64,000 bases of DNA, taken from contig JACAXG010000054.1 of NCBI GenBank assembly GCA_018881555.1, positions 1,922,001-1,986,000 on the forward strand, read 5' to 3'. The position numbers and the translations under genes are program-made. Positions 50,326-63,300 of the stretch are shown piece by piece. Each line of letters starts with the position of its first letter. Within the stretch, counting starts at the first letter, position 1. The notes beneath the pieces were generated by a model. The model was not told the origin of the DNA. It worked only from the letters and a program-made list of their open reading frames with translations, and made no database searches. This DNA comes from Amblyornis subalaris. Taxonomy: Eukaryota; Chordata; Aves; Passeriformes; Ptilonorhynchidae.

Positions 50326-53300
50326 TTTTCTGTAAGTTTTCTAGAATTTTTTAGAAGTTAATGGTTGAGTAATAAACCTTTTTTGTTAATTAAACTCGCA
50401 GCTGTAGAGTACTTGGCAGATATTAAAACATACCTATGAATGTCTGATGTTCTTTTTTTTTCTTTTTTTTAAAAAGATTGGTGATTATGGACCTTCTTTT
50501 AAAAGCAGAACAATGCCCTCAGCCCTTGTAGACTGAAGCATACAACAATTAACAAACAAGATAAATTATGCCTTAAAACCCCTTTTGTTCTGCATGCCCT
50601 CAATCAATTAGTTTTTATTTCCTCAGAAATAAATGCATTCTCTGTCCCATAGGAAAAGGGCCGGGATGATTCATATGTAGGTTTGTGAGATTCTGATGGT
50701 TGCTATTCATTGGAAAGCTGGAAAAGTAGTGAGAAGAATTGCTTAGCAATTTGTGATTTGTAGAGTTACAAAATATTAGTTTTTCACTTTTATGGTGTCT
50801 CCTAATGTAATATCCTGTTTTTCATTGATCTTAACCTTTAAAATATTAAGAGTCTAAAACAATTGCATGGCTGAAAAGAGACATCTAAAACAATTAAAAG
50901 CAATACAGAGAATAGATGCTTGATGTGGCTTTGTTGGTAAGAACATTTCCTAAGCGGACTGCTTTCCTCTAGAGAAAATCTAACCTCTAAATCGCCATTT
51001 TAAGCATAAAAATAACATCCTCCTGCCTATTTTGAGAAATATTTGATATAATTTTGTGAAAGATAGTCATAGGCACAGTATAAATACAAAAGAGTATTGG
51101 CTTTAAGGATGGATCAATTTAAAATAGAAGATGAGAGCATGGAGACATAGCCCTCAAATATTACTGGGTTTGGCATCTGTAAATAGTACTAAGATTTATA
51201 AATCTCAACTAAATATAGGCATATTGCAGTGGCTGAAATCTATGCTATTTCATAAGTGAGCAAATGTTGCTATAAAAGCAGCATATCTTGTAAAATAGAG
51301 CCATCCTAGAGTCATTCCTAGATTTTTTGTTATTAGTTTTTAATTATTATTGTATTTAATCCTCACATAAATACTACTCATGAAGTTTTGATTCCTTATC
51401 ATGCTTGTGTCTGATAGCATAATAAAAACTTACCTTTTCCTTGCTATTTTGTGATCACGTATTTCTATATAAATCAAATTTGCCTGGTTTTTTGATGTTC
51501 TTTGATTTCCTCAGTACTTACTTAAGCTCTTAGGAGATGGAGTACTAGTACGAGTTAGCACTTCCTCCTCCTCTTGATACTGGATTTTTCTGTACTGTTT
51601 ATATCACCTAATTAGTTTGGTTTGGAGAAGACTTGCCTCCACATGTACTGCTAGTATTTTATCCAAGAAGGGGAAAAAAAAGGAAACCAATGAACTTCAA
51701 TGTATACTTGATAAGGCAAAATGCTTATTCAAGGATTAAGATCTTCATTTTCCTACTGGAAAGCTGCTACATCTGCTTTATGAGTAGGGACAGCTGTGAG
51801 TGAGTATTTCAAGAACATGGGAAGACTGTAACTGTAGCTGTCTTGAGGAATTTTGCTGTTGTGTCTTGGGAGAGACTTGTAGCTGTTGGCTGCCACCAGC
51901 CCGATGGGAAGCCTGTGGTGGTCTGAAATGCCTCTGTGTCACACTAAGTGGGTGAGTGGATTGATCCACATCTTGGCCACACATAACTGTAAACTGTGCA
52001 TGTACAAGTAAAATCTGAAAAAAGCTTCTCTGATGGGTACGAATTATTCGTGCTACATCTCTGTCCCATGGCATCTTCATATATGTTAAGTATGGTGGCA
52101 TGGCCGCGCTTGTCTCGCCCCTCTGTGGGCCAAGACCACAGCTGCTCGGCTTGCCTGGGAGCATCCAGCTCTTCATACCTGCCTGTGGGTACCATACTGG
52201 CTCTGACAGATTTCCTCATGGAATTCAGCCCCAGTCATGGCATTGAGGCTTAAGCTTCATGGTGGAATTTTGGGTTTGTGCTGGCCCTTTCCCCAGCCTT
52301 CAATCTTGCTTGTGGATGATGCATATAAGGAATTCCTGGACATACGGAGGAAAAAAATTACTCAAGTTGCCCTTTTCAGGAGCTGCCCACTTGCTGACAA
52401 TTCATGTTTTGAATTTAATTCAGAAATCCAAATTAGAGCACAGAAGAGTTTGTAGGGTTGGGACACTCATCCTGAGATTTTGGGTCCATTAACCAGCTTG
52501 CTTTATACATTTGGATATTTAACTATTTTAAATTTAAAATTATTTCAAGACTAATTTTTCAAATTGCCCAGGTTGACTAAGGGGCAATGACTAATACACC
52601 ATAATAGACTGATCGTGTGGATATCCTTTCCAGGCACTCAAATTTGAAAGTAAGATTCTGCAGAAATAAATGGCACATTCTTCAGAGATATCAGAAGTAT
52701 TCCACACTCAATTTTTCTGTATGGCACGAAAGCCTTTACTTCTAGATACCATATACTATGAAAATTTAAGTCCTTGACATTTTATTTCAGAAATATCAAC
52801 ATGAAAATGTATAAAAATTAAAAGAACACCCCTTAATCTCTGAACCTAAGGAAGTTACTTTTTTTTTCAGAATCCAGTTTACAAGGTTACTGTCTCTGTG
52901 AATCAAAATTGAACATAATTAGCTAACCGCATGATCTTTTTTTTTTTTTTTTTTTAAATTCAAAATAATCTAGCCTTAAACCAGAACAGTTTTGCTTTCT
53001 TTAGGCTTTTCTGCTGGAATAGCATCTTCTTCCCACTTTGGGATCTAAGTCACATTTGCACAGAAATTAAACCAAAGTGAGGCTACTAAAACACATTTGT
53101 GATGTAGACCAGCTCTCTTCCCATTTATGAATGAGCAGCATGTCTTCTGCACTCTTGGAAAAGTAACGTGAGGAAAGTATTTCATGTGTTTTGTCTCTTC
53201 ATGTGACCCAGTAATTGGAAAAGAAGCACCCTGACCGTTGTGACTTGACAGCTCTCTATAGTTCACCGGTAATTCAAGACAGAATATGGAGTAGCTGTGG

Positions 53301-55625
53301 GAGGCTGCTACATATTTATAATAGTTTGGGAACTGTGACAGCTTCGTTCTAAGCAGTGATGGTCCTTTCCCTCTCTCCCTGTAAAGTTCACTTAGGTTAT
53401 TTTCATGTTATTTTTCTTTTAAATAGCTCAGGGCATGTTTTACCCACTTAGACAGGATTTATAGAGATGAATTTGTGGAAAAATATGTCTATGTGTTTGT
53501 AGGCACTGTAAATAGGCCTCTGATTTCAAAGAGAGTGCTCAACACTGCATAAGGTTAAGCATGTGTGTAAGCCTCCATGAGACAGGGGGCCAATATGAGA
53601 TCTTGACTTCTCTCGATGGTTTACCAAAATTCTGTGCTGCCTCTTTTCTCTATGCAAGCCTGAAACACTGGAATCAGCAAGTAGGTGGCGAACAGTGTAC
53701 TATGACAGTACAGTGTAAGGTAGTTAAATATTAGGATCTATACTGCCAGGGTTGACACTCTCAGGGCCATTTTCACAGAGTTGTAGTTCTGCGTAATCTA
53801 AACATTCATGATGCCTTTGCCAGTGAAGTACAAGATGTAAGATTGTGAACCAGGGCTCTATTTTCCATGCTCGTTCCAGAAGTCAGCATGAAACTGAGTG
53901 ACCTGCAGTGAGTGCCCCGTTTTACACCAAGAAAAGGAGAATCACCTTCAGCCACCAGGCTGGCTGTTCTGCTCCTCCAGTACTGCAAGGGCTCAGCACT
54001 TGCCATTTTCTACAAATAACTTGGTATTTCTGTGTGTGGCCCTTGCTAATCATTTGCTGACAAGGGCGACAGCAATAATTTTAAGATTTGGGAAAAGGTG
54101 GCCAGAGCGATCCTCACTGATGCTTTTAAATCCAGGGCAGCCTGCCTTATCTTCATGCCTTGTGAAATGGAAGGTGGCTGAGGAGAACAGAGGGCATGTA
54201 CGTACTGCATTCTGCTGCCACTTGATATTCCAGTTCAGGGCATCTAACCTCATTTCACTTGGAAGCTAATGTAAGCAGTTCTTACTGATATGAGTACTAA
54301 AATAGGAAACGAATAATTCCTGGAATCTGGTTTGGCCTATTATGAATGTCAGACATTAAAGAGAACATTTCTTCCTAAAACTTTCATTCTAGGATTCAAA
54401 TAGACTCTTTTAGCCCCTCTTCCGTTCATTTTAATATGAACGGCCATGTAAGTGCTCTCAGTAATAGTGCTATCCCAATTTTTGTGTGACATTCTGTCAA
54501 CGATGTACATTAAAAAGAGATTATTAAATGGAAGATGCTTTTAGGTCCCCATATTTTTGCCATCTGAGGCAGGATCATTAGGTTAAGATAAGAAAATAAC
54601 AGTGATCTGTAGCTATTACAGATTATTTAATGCAGTAAGGTAGATGATACCCTTTTAGAAAGAAGCCTGACAGAGGTAGAACAGTTACTGTAATTTATTT
54701 GGCAAGAAAAAACAGCGTCAAGCTTTGTAATATCTGTGACAAAAAAATAAAATTCACTTGAGTGAAATTCAGTTCAGAGAGTTGCCTGCAGGAATGGAGC
54801 ATGCTGGAATGTTAAGAAATGTGTTACAAATCGTTCATGTACTACTAGCTTCAGACGCAGCAGTTGAGAGTGGCCTATGATAGTGAAGGCAGCAGGAAGA
54901 GGTAAAATATATTCAGCTTTTAGTGCTTGGTTTACTGCACTGTTAATTGAAAACATTATCACAGTTGAACCAAGTACCTGAGTGTCAGTGTGGCTGACAA
55001 CAATAAAGAGGCAGCCATTGCAGTGAATTATTTCAAAACATTCCGGTACTTAGTATATAGCACATTAGCTCTTGTAATTAAATTAATGCCTTTTGATTTG
55101 AGACCACTGGTGTATGTATTGTGGAATCTGGAGGATATACAGGAGGAGATTTCCAGGAAGGGAGGAGAGAGGAGAAGAGACCTCCCGAGTCGCACATCTG
55201 CAAGAAAGAAACGGCAGGGCAAGACACAGATTCCTAATTGCAGCATTTCCCTTACCAAGAAATCTGTTTGTCCCAAGAGTTAAAGCAGGGAAGGACAAGG
55301 TCCCGGTTCTCACACCTCAAGTGTGCAGTATTAACAGAACACAAAGCTGATTAATCATCTTCACAAGAAGCTCACCACACTGCAGGAGGACTGGACACTG
55401 TTAAGCCCAGTTTGTTGAAGGACTAACTTCAATGTTTAGTGAACAGATTTTACTTTCACTGCAAGGATCCTCTGAAGTTGCAATGGGCCTAGTATGACAG
55501 TGTCAACTAAATGCAAGCAAGAACAACCACAGGGCCAATGTGAGGTACTTTGGAGGCCAAATTTAGCCCTAAATATAAAAATATATTAAATAGAGTTCAG
55601 CCTGGAAGACTGAGCTCTGACTGAA

Positions 55626-55690
55626 AGAATCAGAATCATTTAGATTGTAAAAGACCTGTAAGATCATAGAGTCAATCCATTAAGAAGTTA
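55626..55690 (-). repeat. Short old CR1 3' fragment
   Basis: 'agaatcatttagattgtaa' and 'aagacctgtaagatcataga' followed by 'gtcaatccattaa' are the worn antisense start of a CR1 3' end. Only about 65 bp remain. Confidence 0.75.
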
Positions 55691-57609
55691 CAGCCTAAAA
55701 TGTGGTATTAGAATGGTTTGTAAGCAGGCAGACATTGTCAGTGGAAGAGAAGGGGCGGGAACTTTGGGATGCGATTTCCATGGTTATTTATGTGGGTACA
55801 CACCAGTTCCATTACATCAGAGAATAGTTCTTTTTCAAAGCTTTCTCTGTGGCTTAAGGAAATGTGGTAAGTGAGCTTTAGAGGAGCTCTGAGTGCAGGG
55901 GAAACAGTGGCTGGCATTTGGAAGTGCATTCAGGAGAGCAATAAGCACAAATATGCAAATGAAGGAAGAAACTCAGAAGCCGATGCTATTAGTGGAACAG
56001 AAGAGAAAGGGGAAGATACCTTGGAGGTCCAGATCAAAGGCCTAATGAAATATTGTACTGCTCTTTCTGACTGGGAGGAGAGGGAGAGGGGGAAAATAGG
56101 AGTCCGTGACTGGTACTAATTAAGTTTCTTAATGTATTACTAGTGAGAACTCAAAAACTGTTGTAGAGAGAAATAATCAGGTGCAGTATCTTCTAAGTGG
56201 TACAGAAATGAAAGCTTCCAGTAAGAGTTAGTAGTTGTGACATTTGCATTGGGAGGAAATTGGCCCCATTTAGACATAGTGAAGTATTAATGAGGCCCAT
56301 GCCAGTCACTGCAGATTTAGTCCTTCTCACAGACCTGAGAGCCTGAAGTGTTATGCTGAGAAAGAGCTGACAACCTGAAGCATTACACTGAGAAGACAAT
56401 GCATGGTAGTGATCAGCTTGGCATTATGATCTGTTGAAATGGATCACTGTCCAGGAATCACAGAGGAAGAATATCTGTGGAAAAACATAAAACATAGGCA
56501 AAGTTGTGAATTGCAATGAAAAACTATTTTTTGTGCAGAGGGGGCTAGTGGAAAAGGGCAGGCAAGAGAAGAAGTAAATGGCCGACAAGGCTGAGGAAAT
56601 TTCTCAGGGAATCTTAAAAGCAAAAGAAAGACATTGAATATTTCAGATCTGGTCCATGTGTTAAGGAAAAATTGCTTTTCCAGGAAATTAGTTGCTTTTA
56701 TGCTGCAGAACATAAGTTAGTGTTCTGAGGGGACAGAAATCTATCTAATATTCTTAAATCTGCAGCTGCTAGCAGTGTTTCAGTGCTTTCTAAATAAATA
56801 CCTTTTTTTTCTTTCAGAACAGATGTGTAGTGTTTTATTTCCCAGACAAGACTGCTTTTTGCATTCAAGAGTTAGGGTTTGGCATGTTAATAATTATAAG
56901 GTGCTTGTCATAGTTGTTCAAATGGCTCTTCCTCCCATGATCTTCTTTTTAGAGGCTTTATAGAATTGCTTTTAATTTTCGTTTGGTTTTGTGTGTCTTC
57001 AGTGGAGCAACAGAGGTGTCCTGTAGGACTCATAAGTGCATCATTTAAATTTTACACTAAGAGAAATTTACCTCTGGGTTTAGAAACAGCAAAAAAATCC
57101 ACATTGCACCAAATCATTAGCTGGTACTGAATGTTTTATTTCCAGTTATACCAACAGAGCGGCAGCATTTTACATCAGGTTAGTATCTGACCATTTCTGT
57201 GTTCCGAACACCCAGATAATACTTAGAGTGAGATGAAAGAATAGAAGAGTTGAATCACTCTTTAGGAAGCAAAAAATGTTAAGTAAATTGAATACTTTCC
57301 ACCCATCAGTGAGCTGGGATAACTTAATTACATAGGATTGGAAAAAACAGCTAAGCCAAAGATCCTAAAACATTTCCTACTGTAAATACTTGTATTTAAT
57401 TGTCAGCAATTGTTTAATGTAATTTGGGCTGTTCCTCTACGTCAGCTCTGATACTGGTGTTTATTATTCTTGGAAGCATTAGCTGTCTATGAGTGCTCCT
57501 CAGTTTTAAATAAGAAGCAAAAATGTTAGTTTAGGAACAATTGTGGGTGATTGCCAAGATTTTTAAAAACCAAGAAGGAATAATTAATCAAAACAACCAT
57601 CTGATCAGA

Positions 57610-57647
57610 GTGAAATATAAAACAGAGAGTGAAATATAAAACAGAGT
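57610..57647. repeat. 2 x 19-bp tandem duplication
   Basis: GTGAAATATAAAACAGAGA is followed by a second copy differing only in its last base. Confidence 0.92.
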
Positions 57648-59089
57648 ATTTACTCTGTTAAGTTTTACTTAGGAACAAAATAAGGATAAAGCAAAAAGGA
57701 TAATTTGGCTCTGAATTTTCTTCCTACTTGATATAAATTATATTTTTATTTGATTAGCAGTGCACAGACATTATTACACAAAAACTAGGGTTCTGAAATG
57801 CTTTCATCCATCATAGTTAGCTATTGTCTTACTAAAAGATTGGTAATTTCTTTGTAAGTTGTTTCATTCTTTGTATCGACTATAACTTGAGTAATTGCAT
57901 TCTAGCAGCATTTCTGTAAACAAGTAGCAATTCTTTGTCAGAATTATTCATACACATAAGGACTTGAACAGAAAACAACCCAGAGGTATTTGTATAAATA
58001 CTGATGACCCCACAACAAAATGTAGGGATATTAGAGTAGATGCCTGTGTGGCTGTTGGGAATATCTAGATTTCCTGGAACCTCTCTGTGGGACATACTGC
58101 CTGAGACAGCATTTGCTCTTCAAGAGGTCATTGCATCCAGTGCTTGAATACCACATCCTGTCTTCTCTGTGTGAATGTCGTAGATTCTGTAGAGCTTCCT
58201 AAAAATAGCAGTCCAAAACTTCCCCTGTACATCCTGCTGTTTGTGTAACAGGATTTTCACTGATTTGGTTTTTCCATGCCTATCCTTTAAAAATATATTA
58301 TGTGTAAAACTACATGTAAAACTCCTGGAAGAAATAAGCTCACTAAATTTAAATATTCTAATAGGAGTGATTTTTATTTAAATGAAGGTTCAGTTCTGGC
58401 ATTCCAGGACTATTGAATCAGACATTGGTGATAAAATGCTTAGCATAAATATAAATATTATATCTATTATATAGATATACTTCCTCTTTCACAGCATTTT
58501 AACAACAGTGAAAGAAAAGCTAGGTCCTATATATCATTATGAATCTTGTTTTCCTTCCTACGCATATATACATGTGAATGAGACTTTGTTTTGTTACCTT
58601 TATCCAAATGGTGGGATCAACCTAAACTGTCAGAGCTGACCAGTATTTTTCTTTAGCCCTTGTTTTAAAAGCTGTGAACAGACCTATTGCACCTTTCATC
58701 CATTACAAATGTAGAAAAAGGCACTGCAGTCAAAATAGGGACACATTCCATGGAGGTAATTTTCCTCTAAACAAAAACATTTTAAGTGTGTGTGTATAGT
58801 AATTCATAGAACAGTAGTGAATCATTCAGGCAAGCACTCCAAATCAGGCACCCCAGTGTGGTGCATTAGAAGGGGTGATTGTTGTGGGTCCCTTCATGCT
58901 TTTTTCCACTTTGTTAATTGAACCAACATAATCAGAGTGAAAGTCTTAATTTTCTGTTATTTTAAAAGCTTTTTGCCTATTCTTTACCTCACACAGCTTG
59001 TTTCGTGACATAAGCCTGGGGTTCATGGTGCTACTTTATTTGTTCCATAATAGCAGTTAACTGATTTTATTTTTAAATCTCTTTTATAG

Positions 59090-59188
59090 ATGAAAGAATT
59101 CCAAACTAAGATGCAGTCAATCTTTCCGGCAATTCCTAAAAATAGTGAGTCCTCTGTTGAATGGGAAAACTTACTTAAATCCAAGTGA
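59090..59188 (+). CDS. TMEM242: TMEM242 coding exon 4 (C-terminus and stop)
   Basis: Encodes the last 32 residues, MKEFQTKMQSIFPAIPKN then SESSVEWENLLKSK, and a TGA stop. The human tail differs at only a few positions and ends in the same KSK. This hydrophilic tail follows the second membrane helix. The acceptor is TTTTATAG before 59090, in phase 0. The ATG that opens the exon is an internal methionine (M126 of the joined protein), not a start. Confidence 0.96.
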   Translation: MKEFQTKMQSIFPAIPKNSESSVEWENLLKSK

Positions 59189-60178
59189 AAGACTCAGAGC
59201 CGTTTGGAGATGTCTCTTTCGGCAAGAACAAGAGCTCAAGTAGCAGAAGTGTCCCCTCTGGAAAACAAAGACGACTCAGACTGAGCAAGTTACTGACTGA
59301 GTGCACTGAACCTGGGAGTGCCAGTTAACATCTGGCAGCAAGGACGTTAAAACCAAACCAAAGCAAAACAATTTATACTGTACTTTTCAGTGTGCTTGGT
59401 ATAGTTGATTTGTGAGAAAATGAACCCTCCAAGATAAGTTGGATTCAACTGGAAAAAAGACTTTAATGAAGACTTAGAGAAGAATCTGATCTTGATTAGT
59501 AAATATATGGACATAATCCCAGTAAACTCCTATCCCATCCTGTGTTTCAAGAAGAGTTTTATGAAATTTCTCTAGGAAACAAGAACAGTACTTTCAGTAA
59601 CTTGTACTTGCCCTATTAGGAATAAAACCATCAAGTCAATCATAACAGATCTCTTGCTCAGCCTGAAGATAAAGCATATAGTGCACTCTTCAAAAATAAA
59701 GGAGATATTTAAATTTGCAACAGAGAAAGTATTAACCTATTTTTACATGTCTGAAGGATAAGTTTAAAACACCCAATATGCAAGTAGTGACCTGTGAGCT
59801 CCTCTGCAGAGCATCAAAAATCTCTACAGAGTTCACTGTTTTCTCAGTGTTAACTTTTTAAATTGAATCCCACAATAATGAATCTGATAGTTTGTATAAA
59901 GTCTTTACTATATTTGTATATCAATTGAAATAGTAAGTGAAAAAGTTATAAAATAGTGAGACACCCAGTCTGTCCTACACAAATGTTTTCAGCTAAGAAA
60001 GTGTATGGGCAGGACTAATTTTGTGTGTTCCAGTCATTTCTGTGGCTCTTCTACCAGGAGAAGCAATGTGACATTTTCCACACTGCTGTAATCTCCTGAA
60101 GTGTGGGTGTAAACTTGAAAGAGTAATGTATTACTCAAATGTTATATTTGCAGAACTGAAGAACTGTAAAACTGCAGA

Positions 60179-60184
60179 AATAAA
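60179..60184 (+). terminator. TMEM242: Proximal poly(A) signal of TMEM242
   Basis: AATAAA followed within 30 bases by 'cctgtgttgctcag', a TG-rich stretch suited to cleavage-factor binding. Confidence 0.55.
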
Positions 60185-60275
60185 AAAAAGTGCTATCAAT
60201 GAACAACCCTGTGTTGCTCAGTTATCAGGTTTTCTTATTAATTGCACGGAGTCCAGTTAATCTGTTGTCAGATTT

Positions 60276-60281
60276 AATAAA
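60276..60281 (+). terminator. TMEM242: Distal poly(A) signal of TMEM242
   Basis: AATAAA with a GT-rich element downstream ('tcctttgtggttaagtct', about 20 bases on). It is a good candidate for the main 3' end, with cleavage near 60300. Confidence 0.6.
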
Positions 60282-60310
60282 GTCCTATTAAAACCTGTCC
60301 TTTGTGGTTA

Positions 60311-63300
60311 AGTCTTTATATTACTAGGAAAGAATACAAAAAAAGCTTTAAATGTCAGATGAATAATAGAGAAATATGGTTTTCCTGTGAAACATGACAC
60401 TAAAATAATGTCGTTAAAACAATTGAAGTGTAATAGTTGACATCTTTTCCAGAGCTTGATGCTTGTAATTCAAGGTTAAATAAATTGTGGTGAGTACTGC
60501 CATCATATACACATGAAAAATGGTACTATTTTTGTATTTCTGTTAGTTTTGTGTGAGTGGTGGTACCTATTTTGCCTACATTTAACCATAGTAGTCCTGA
60601 GTTACCAAGTTTAACAAGTAGCTGTGTCATTAAAGCTGGTCAAGTACTAAAGTGAACTAAAGAAATGCAAATCCCATGATGTCCTTAAGATTACTTTCAG
60701 TTTCTAAGGTGAGATTTGGGTCATCTTTGTCTGGGTTAAATAATTCACCTAAATCAGTCATCCAAAGTTTCTTTCACAGTCAATGGAGAAAGACAGGACT
60801 GGTCAGAGGATGGTTTGCACTGTACTAAAATGAATGGCTGTCCCTGGAACTGTACAAGGCATCGGGTCTCCCTGCCTGCTGGCTGCCTCTGGAGAGAGCT
60901 GTCCTACCCCTGTTTACCTCCCATCAGCACGGTGACTGCACATGGACACAGTTTAGGAGAAACTCAGAGAAACAGAAAAATGAGAGGTCTAGTGCTTCAG
61001 AGCTCTGAGGGTTAGGTAGGTGGTAAGTCTTGGCACAAGAGAACTGTCCCTCCTGGTAATGGTTAGCCATTGGATTAGTGTAACTGTATTATAAGAAAAA
61101 TATTCCCTTATGACAGATAAGATGAATTAAACCTGGAGGTACTCAGTTACAAGGACATACCAGATGATACTCTTCAAAAAATCCTAACAGTGAAAAACAC
61201 AGACAGAAATCTTTAAAATAGAATCACACTTACAGGGCAAGTACAGAGTGATGAAATAAATCCATGTTGAGGTATAAAGCTGAACGTTAAACATGTTTCA
61301 AAGAGAAAGGAATTCATAGATCCCAAGCTTTATTCTGTGCTTTTGGCTGGAAATGGATTTTCTCTAGATAAGGGTTTGTGTAGAAGACTGCAAGCACAAT
61401 GTAGGAGTAAATCAAATCTCAGTTGACATGAAAAACATGAGAGATCTTGGATATTCGTTATTGCACTGTGAAGCTCTCTTCACTTGGTGAACATTCTGCT
61501 GGTTTTGTGATGGGTCATTTTTTCCTTCTGTGAAAGTATTTGGCAAAGAGTTACTGGAAACCACAACAAAACACCAAACAAAGAGAGGGGGAAAGTACCT
61601 GGTACACCAATAGCAGCTAGATACCATAGTGCATGTAGTTATTGAAACTGAACAAATAAAATCAGGCAAAAACCAACAACAGACAATAGACATTAAAAAA
61701 AATTAAACAAGTTTCTGGAGTTAAATGCTAGAATATACCAATGATACTGGCACAAAAAAACTTGGTGGGTCAGTGACTCCCTAATTGCTTTCTTTTCTTT
61801 AAAAATTTTCTTACTCTCTTTCTGTATCAAGGCAGTGTAAGAACAAAACAGAAGTTTATTTTCATAATCAACTTCTCCTGTGCAAAAAATTACACTGAAG
61901 TAAGGTGATGTTTGCAACACTGCTATTCAAACTGGGTAATGTAGAATAGCCACGGTGAGTTTCAAATTGTTTCAAAATCTTCAGCTGATCTCTCTATTTA
62001 ATTTCCACTGATTTTTCTCTAACTTTCTGGTCACATTTAGTTATGGCAGTAATGGAGGCCATGTATGTTCTTAAAATTAGTCCGTAGGCTAGTGCTTAAT
62101 AATCCACGAGCTCCCTCCATACTCCTGTGTTGCTTAGAAGCAAAAAAGAGAAATAGGAAAACAAATGGTGATGAAAAGAGATCAGTATGGCAAACAACTG
62201 TGTGAGAAACAGTGCTGGGCAAGCTGCTCTGCCATTCTTGGGATTACTGAGGGAGCCCCCACAGTAGCACCAGCCCCAAAGTCACTAACAGTGTATTTGC
62301 TCTTGAAGGTAGCAAATGAAAACAAACTGGAAATTCTTGTTTAAATTGGTCCACTGCCCACTGTGGCAAAAAAATCTCTGGGGCTTTTGCTGTGATTTTT
62401 GTCACCTATGGCATCCGCTGACTTAAACCAGGCTCCTAAGAGCTCATAGTTTTAGAAAATTCAGGTCACCTAACATACACATAGAACAGAGGAGCCTTCA
62501 ATATTTAGGCTGTCATTCAGGAATCTCCAGAGAGTTACATGCCTGAAATGCAATTAAGGATGAAGAGCTGAATCAACACTGTGAGAGTCTGGGCTGATGG
62601 TTGCCGAATTTCTAGATGTTTCAAACCTGATAGGCCAGAAAACAATCCCATCTGGGCAAATGGCCTGTTTTAGCAATCAGGATTAAGCTGACAGAAGTTT
62701 TCTGTAATTTGTCTGTTTCTTTCATGGTGTGGACATATTGTTAAATTAGTTAATGGGAAGAAAAAATGTATAACTGCTAATGTGATCCTTTATGTGGCAT
62801 GCCATCTGCGTACTATGTACTGGATGTCGCTGGCTGTAGGAGAGAGGAAATCATAAAGAATTTCAGCCTTGTCTTCTTTACTGTCATCATCTTGGGCAAG
62901 TATGATAAATAATCATATTTATGTTCTGGAGCATATACAATTTAAATCAACCTATTAACCGGGAAGACATTCTTCACAGACTTTGGAAGGCACAAAAAAG
63001 ACATTATCTCACCATAAGCAATCTATTTCATGGGTGCTGAGCACCAGAAACTTAGAATGGAGTGAACAAGACAAGTTATTTTTCTTTTCACATTTAAGTA
63101 AAACTATTTCCAGAGGCTTTATTCAAGCATTTGAGGCTAGTCCTGAGGTTCTGGGAGGGAACAAATCAGCTTTGGTAGACTGTTATGCAGAAAGTGTAAG
63201 AAATTTTTAATTCTCTGTGTCCCAAAATCATCAATTTTATTTGATTGAACACTTGTTTCTATGAAAGACATTTTGCTGTTAATTGGAGCTTCAAGAGAAT

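Larger units (their letters stand above)
44554..59089 (+). other. TMEM242 intron 3
   Basis: A 14.5-kb intron, mostly AT-rich and without recognisable genes. It contains a 21-bp palindrome (45053), an isolated CpG island (47690-48260), a 3 x 15-bp repeat (49764), CR1 remnants at 50.2 and 55.6 kb, a 19-base T run (52937-52955) and a 2 x 19-bp duplication (57610). It ends with CTTTTATAG. No cryptic TMEM242 exon was seen. Confidence 0.9.
59189..60310 (+). other. TMEM242: TMEM242 3' UTR
   Basis: AT-rich sequence after the stop codon, running to the last well-placed poly(A) signal. AATAAA also occurs near 59620 and 59694, so shorter 3' ends are possible. The end point is inferred. Confidence 0.65.

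Noticed and set aside
52937..52955. 19-base T run as the tail of a retrocopy
   Set aside because: No coding-like or repeat sequence lies on either side and no target duplication was found.
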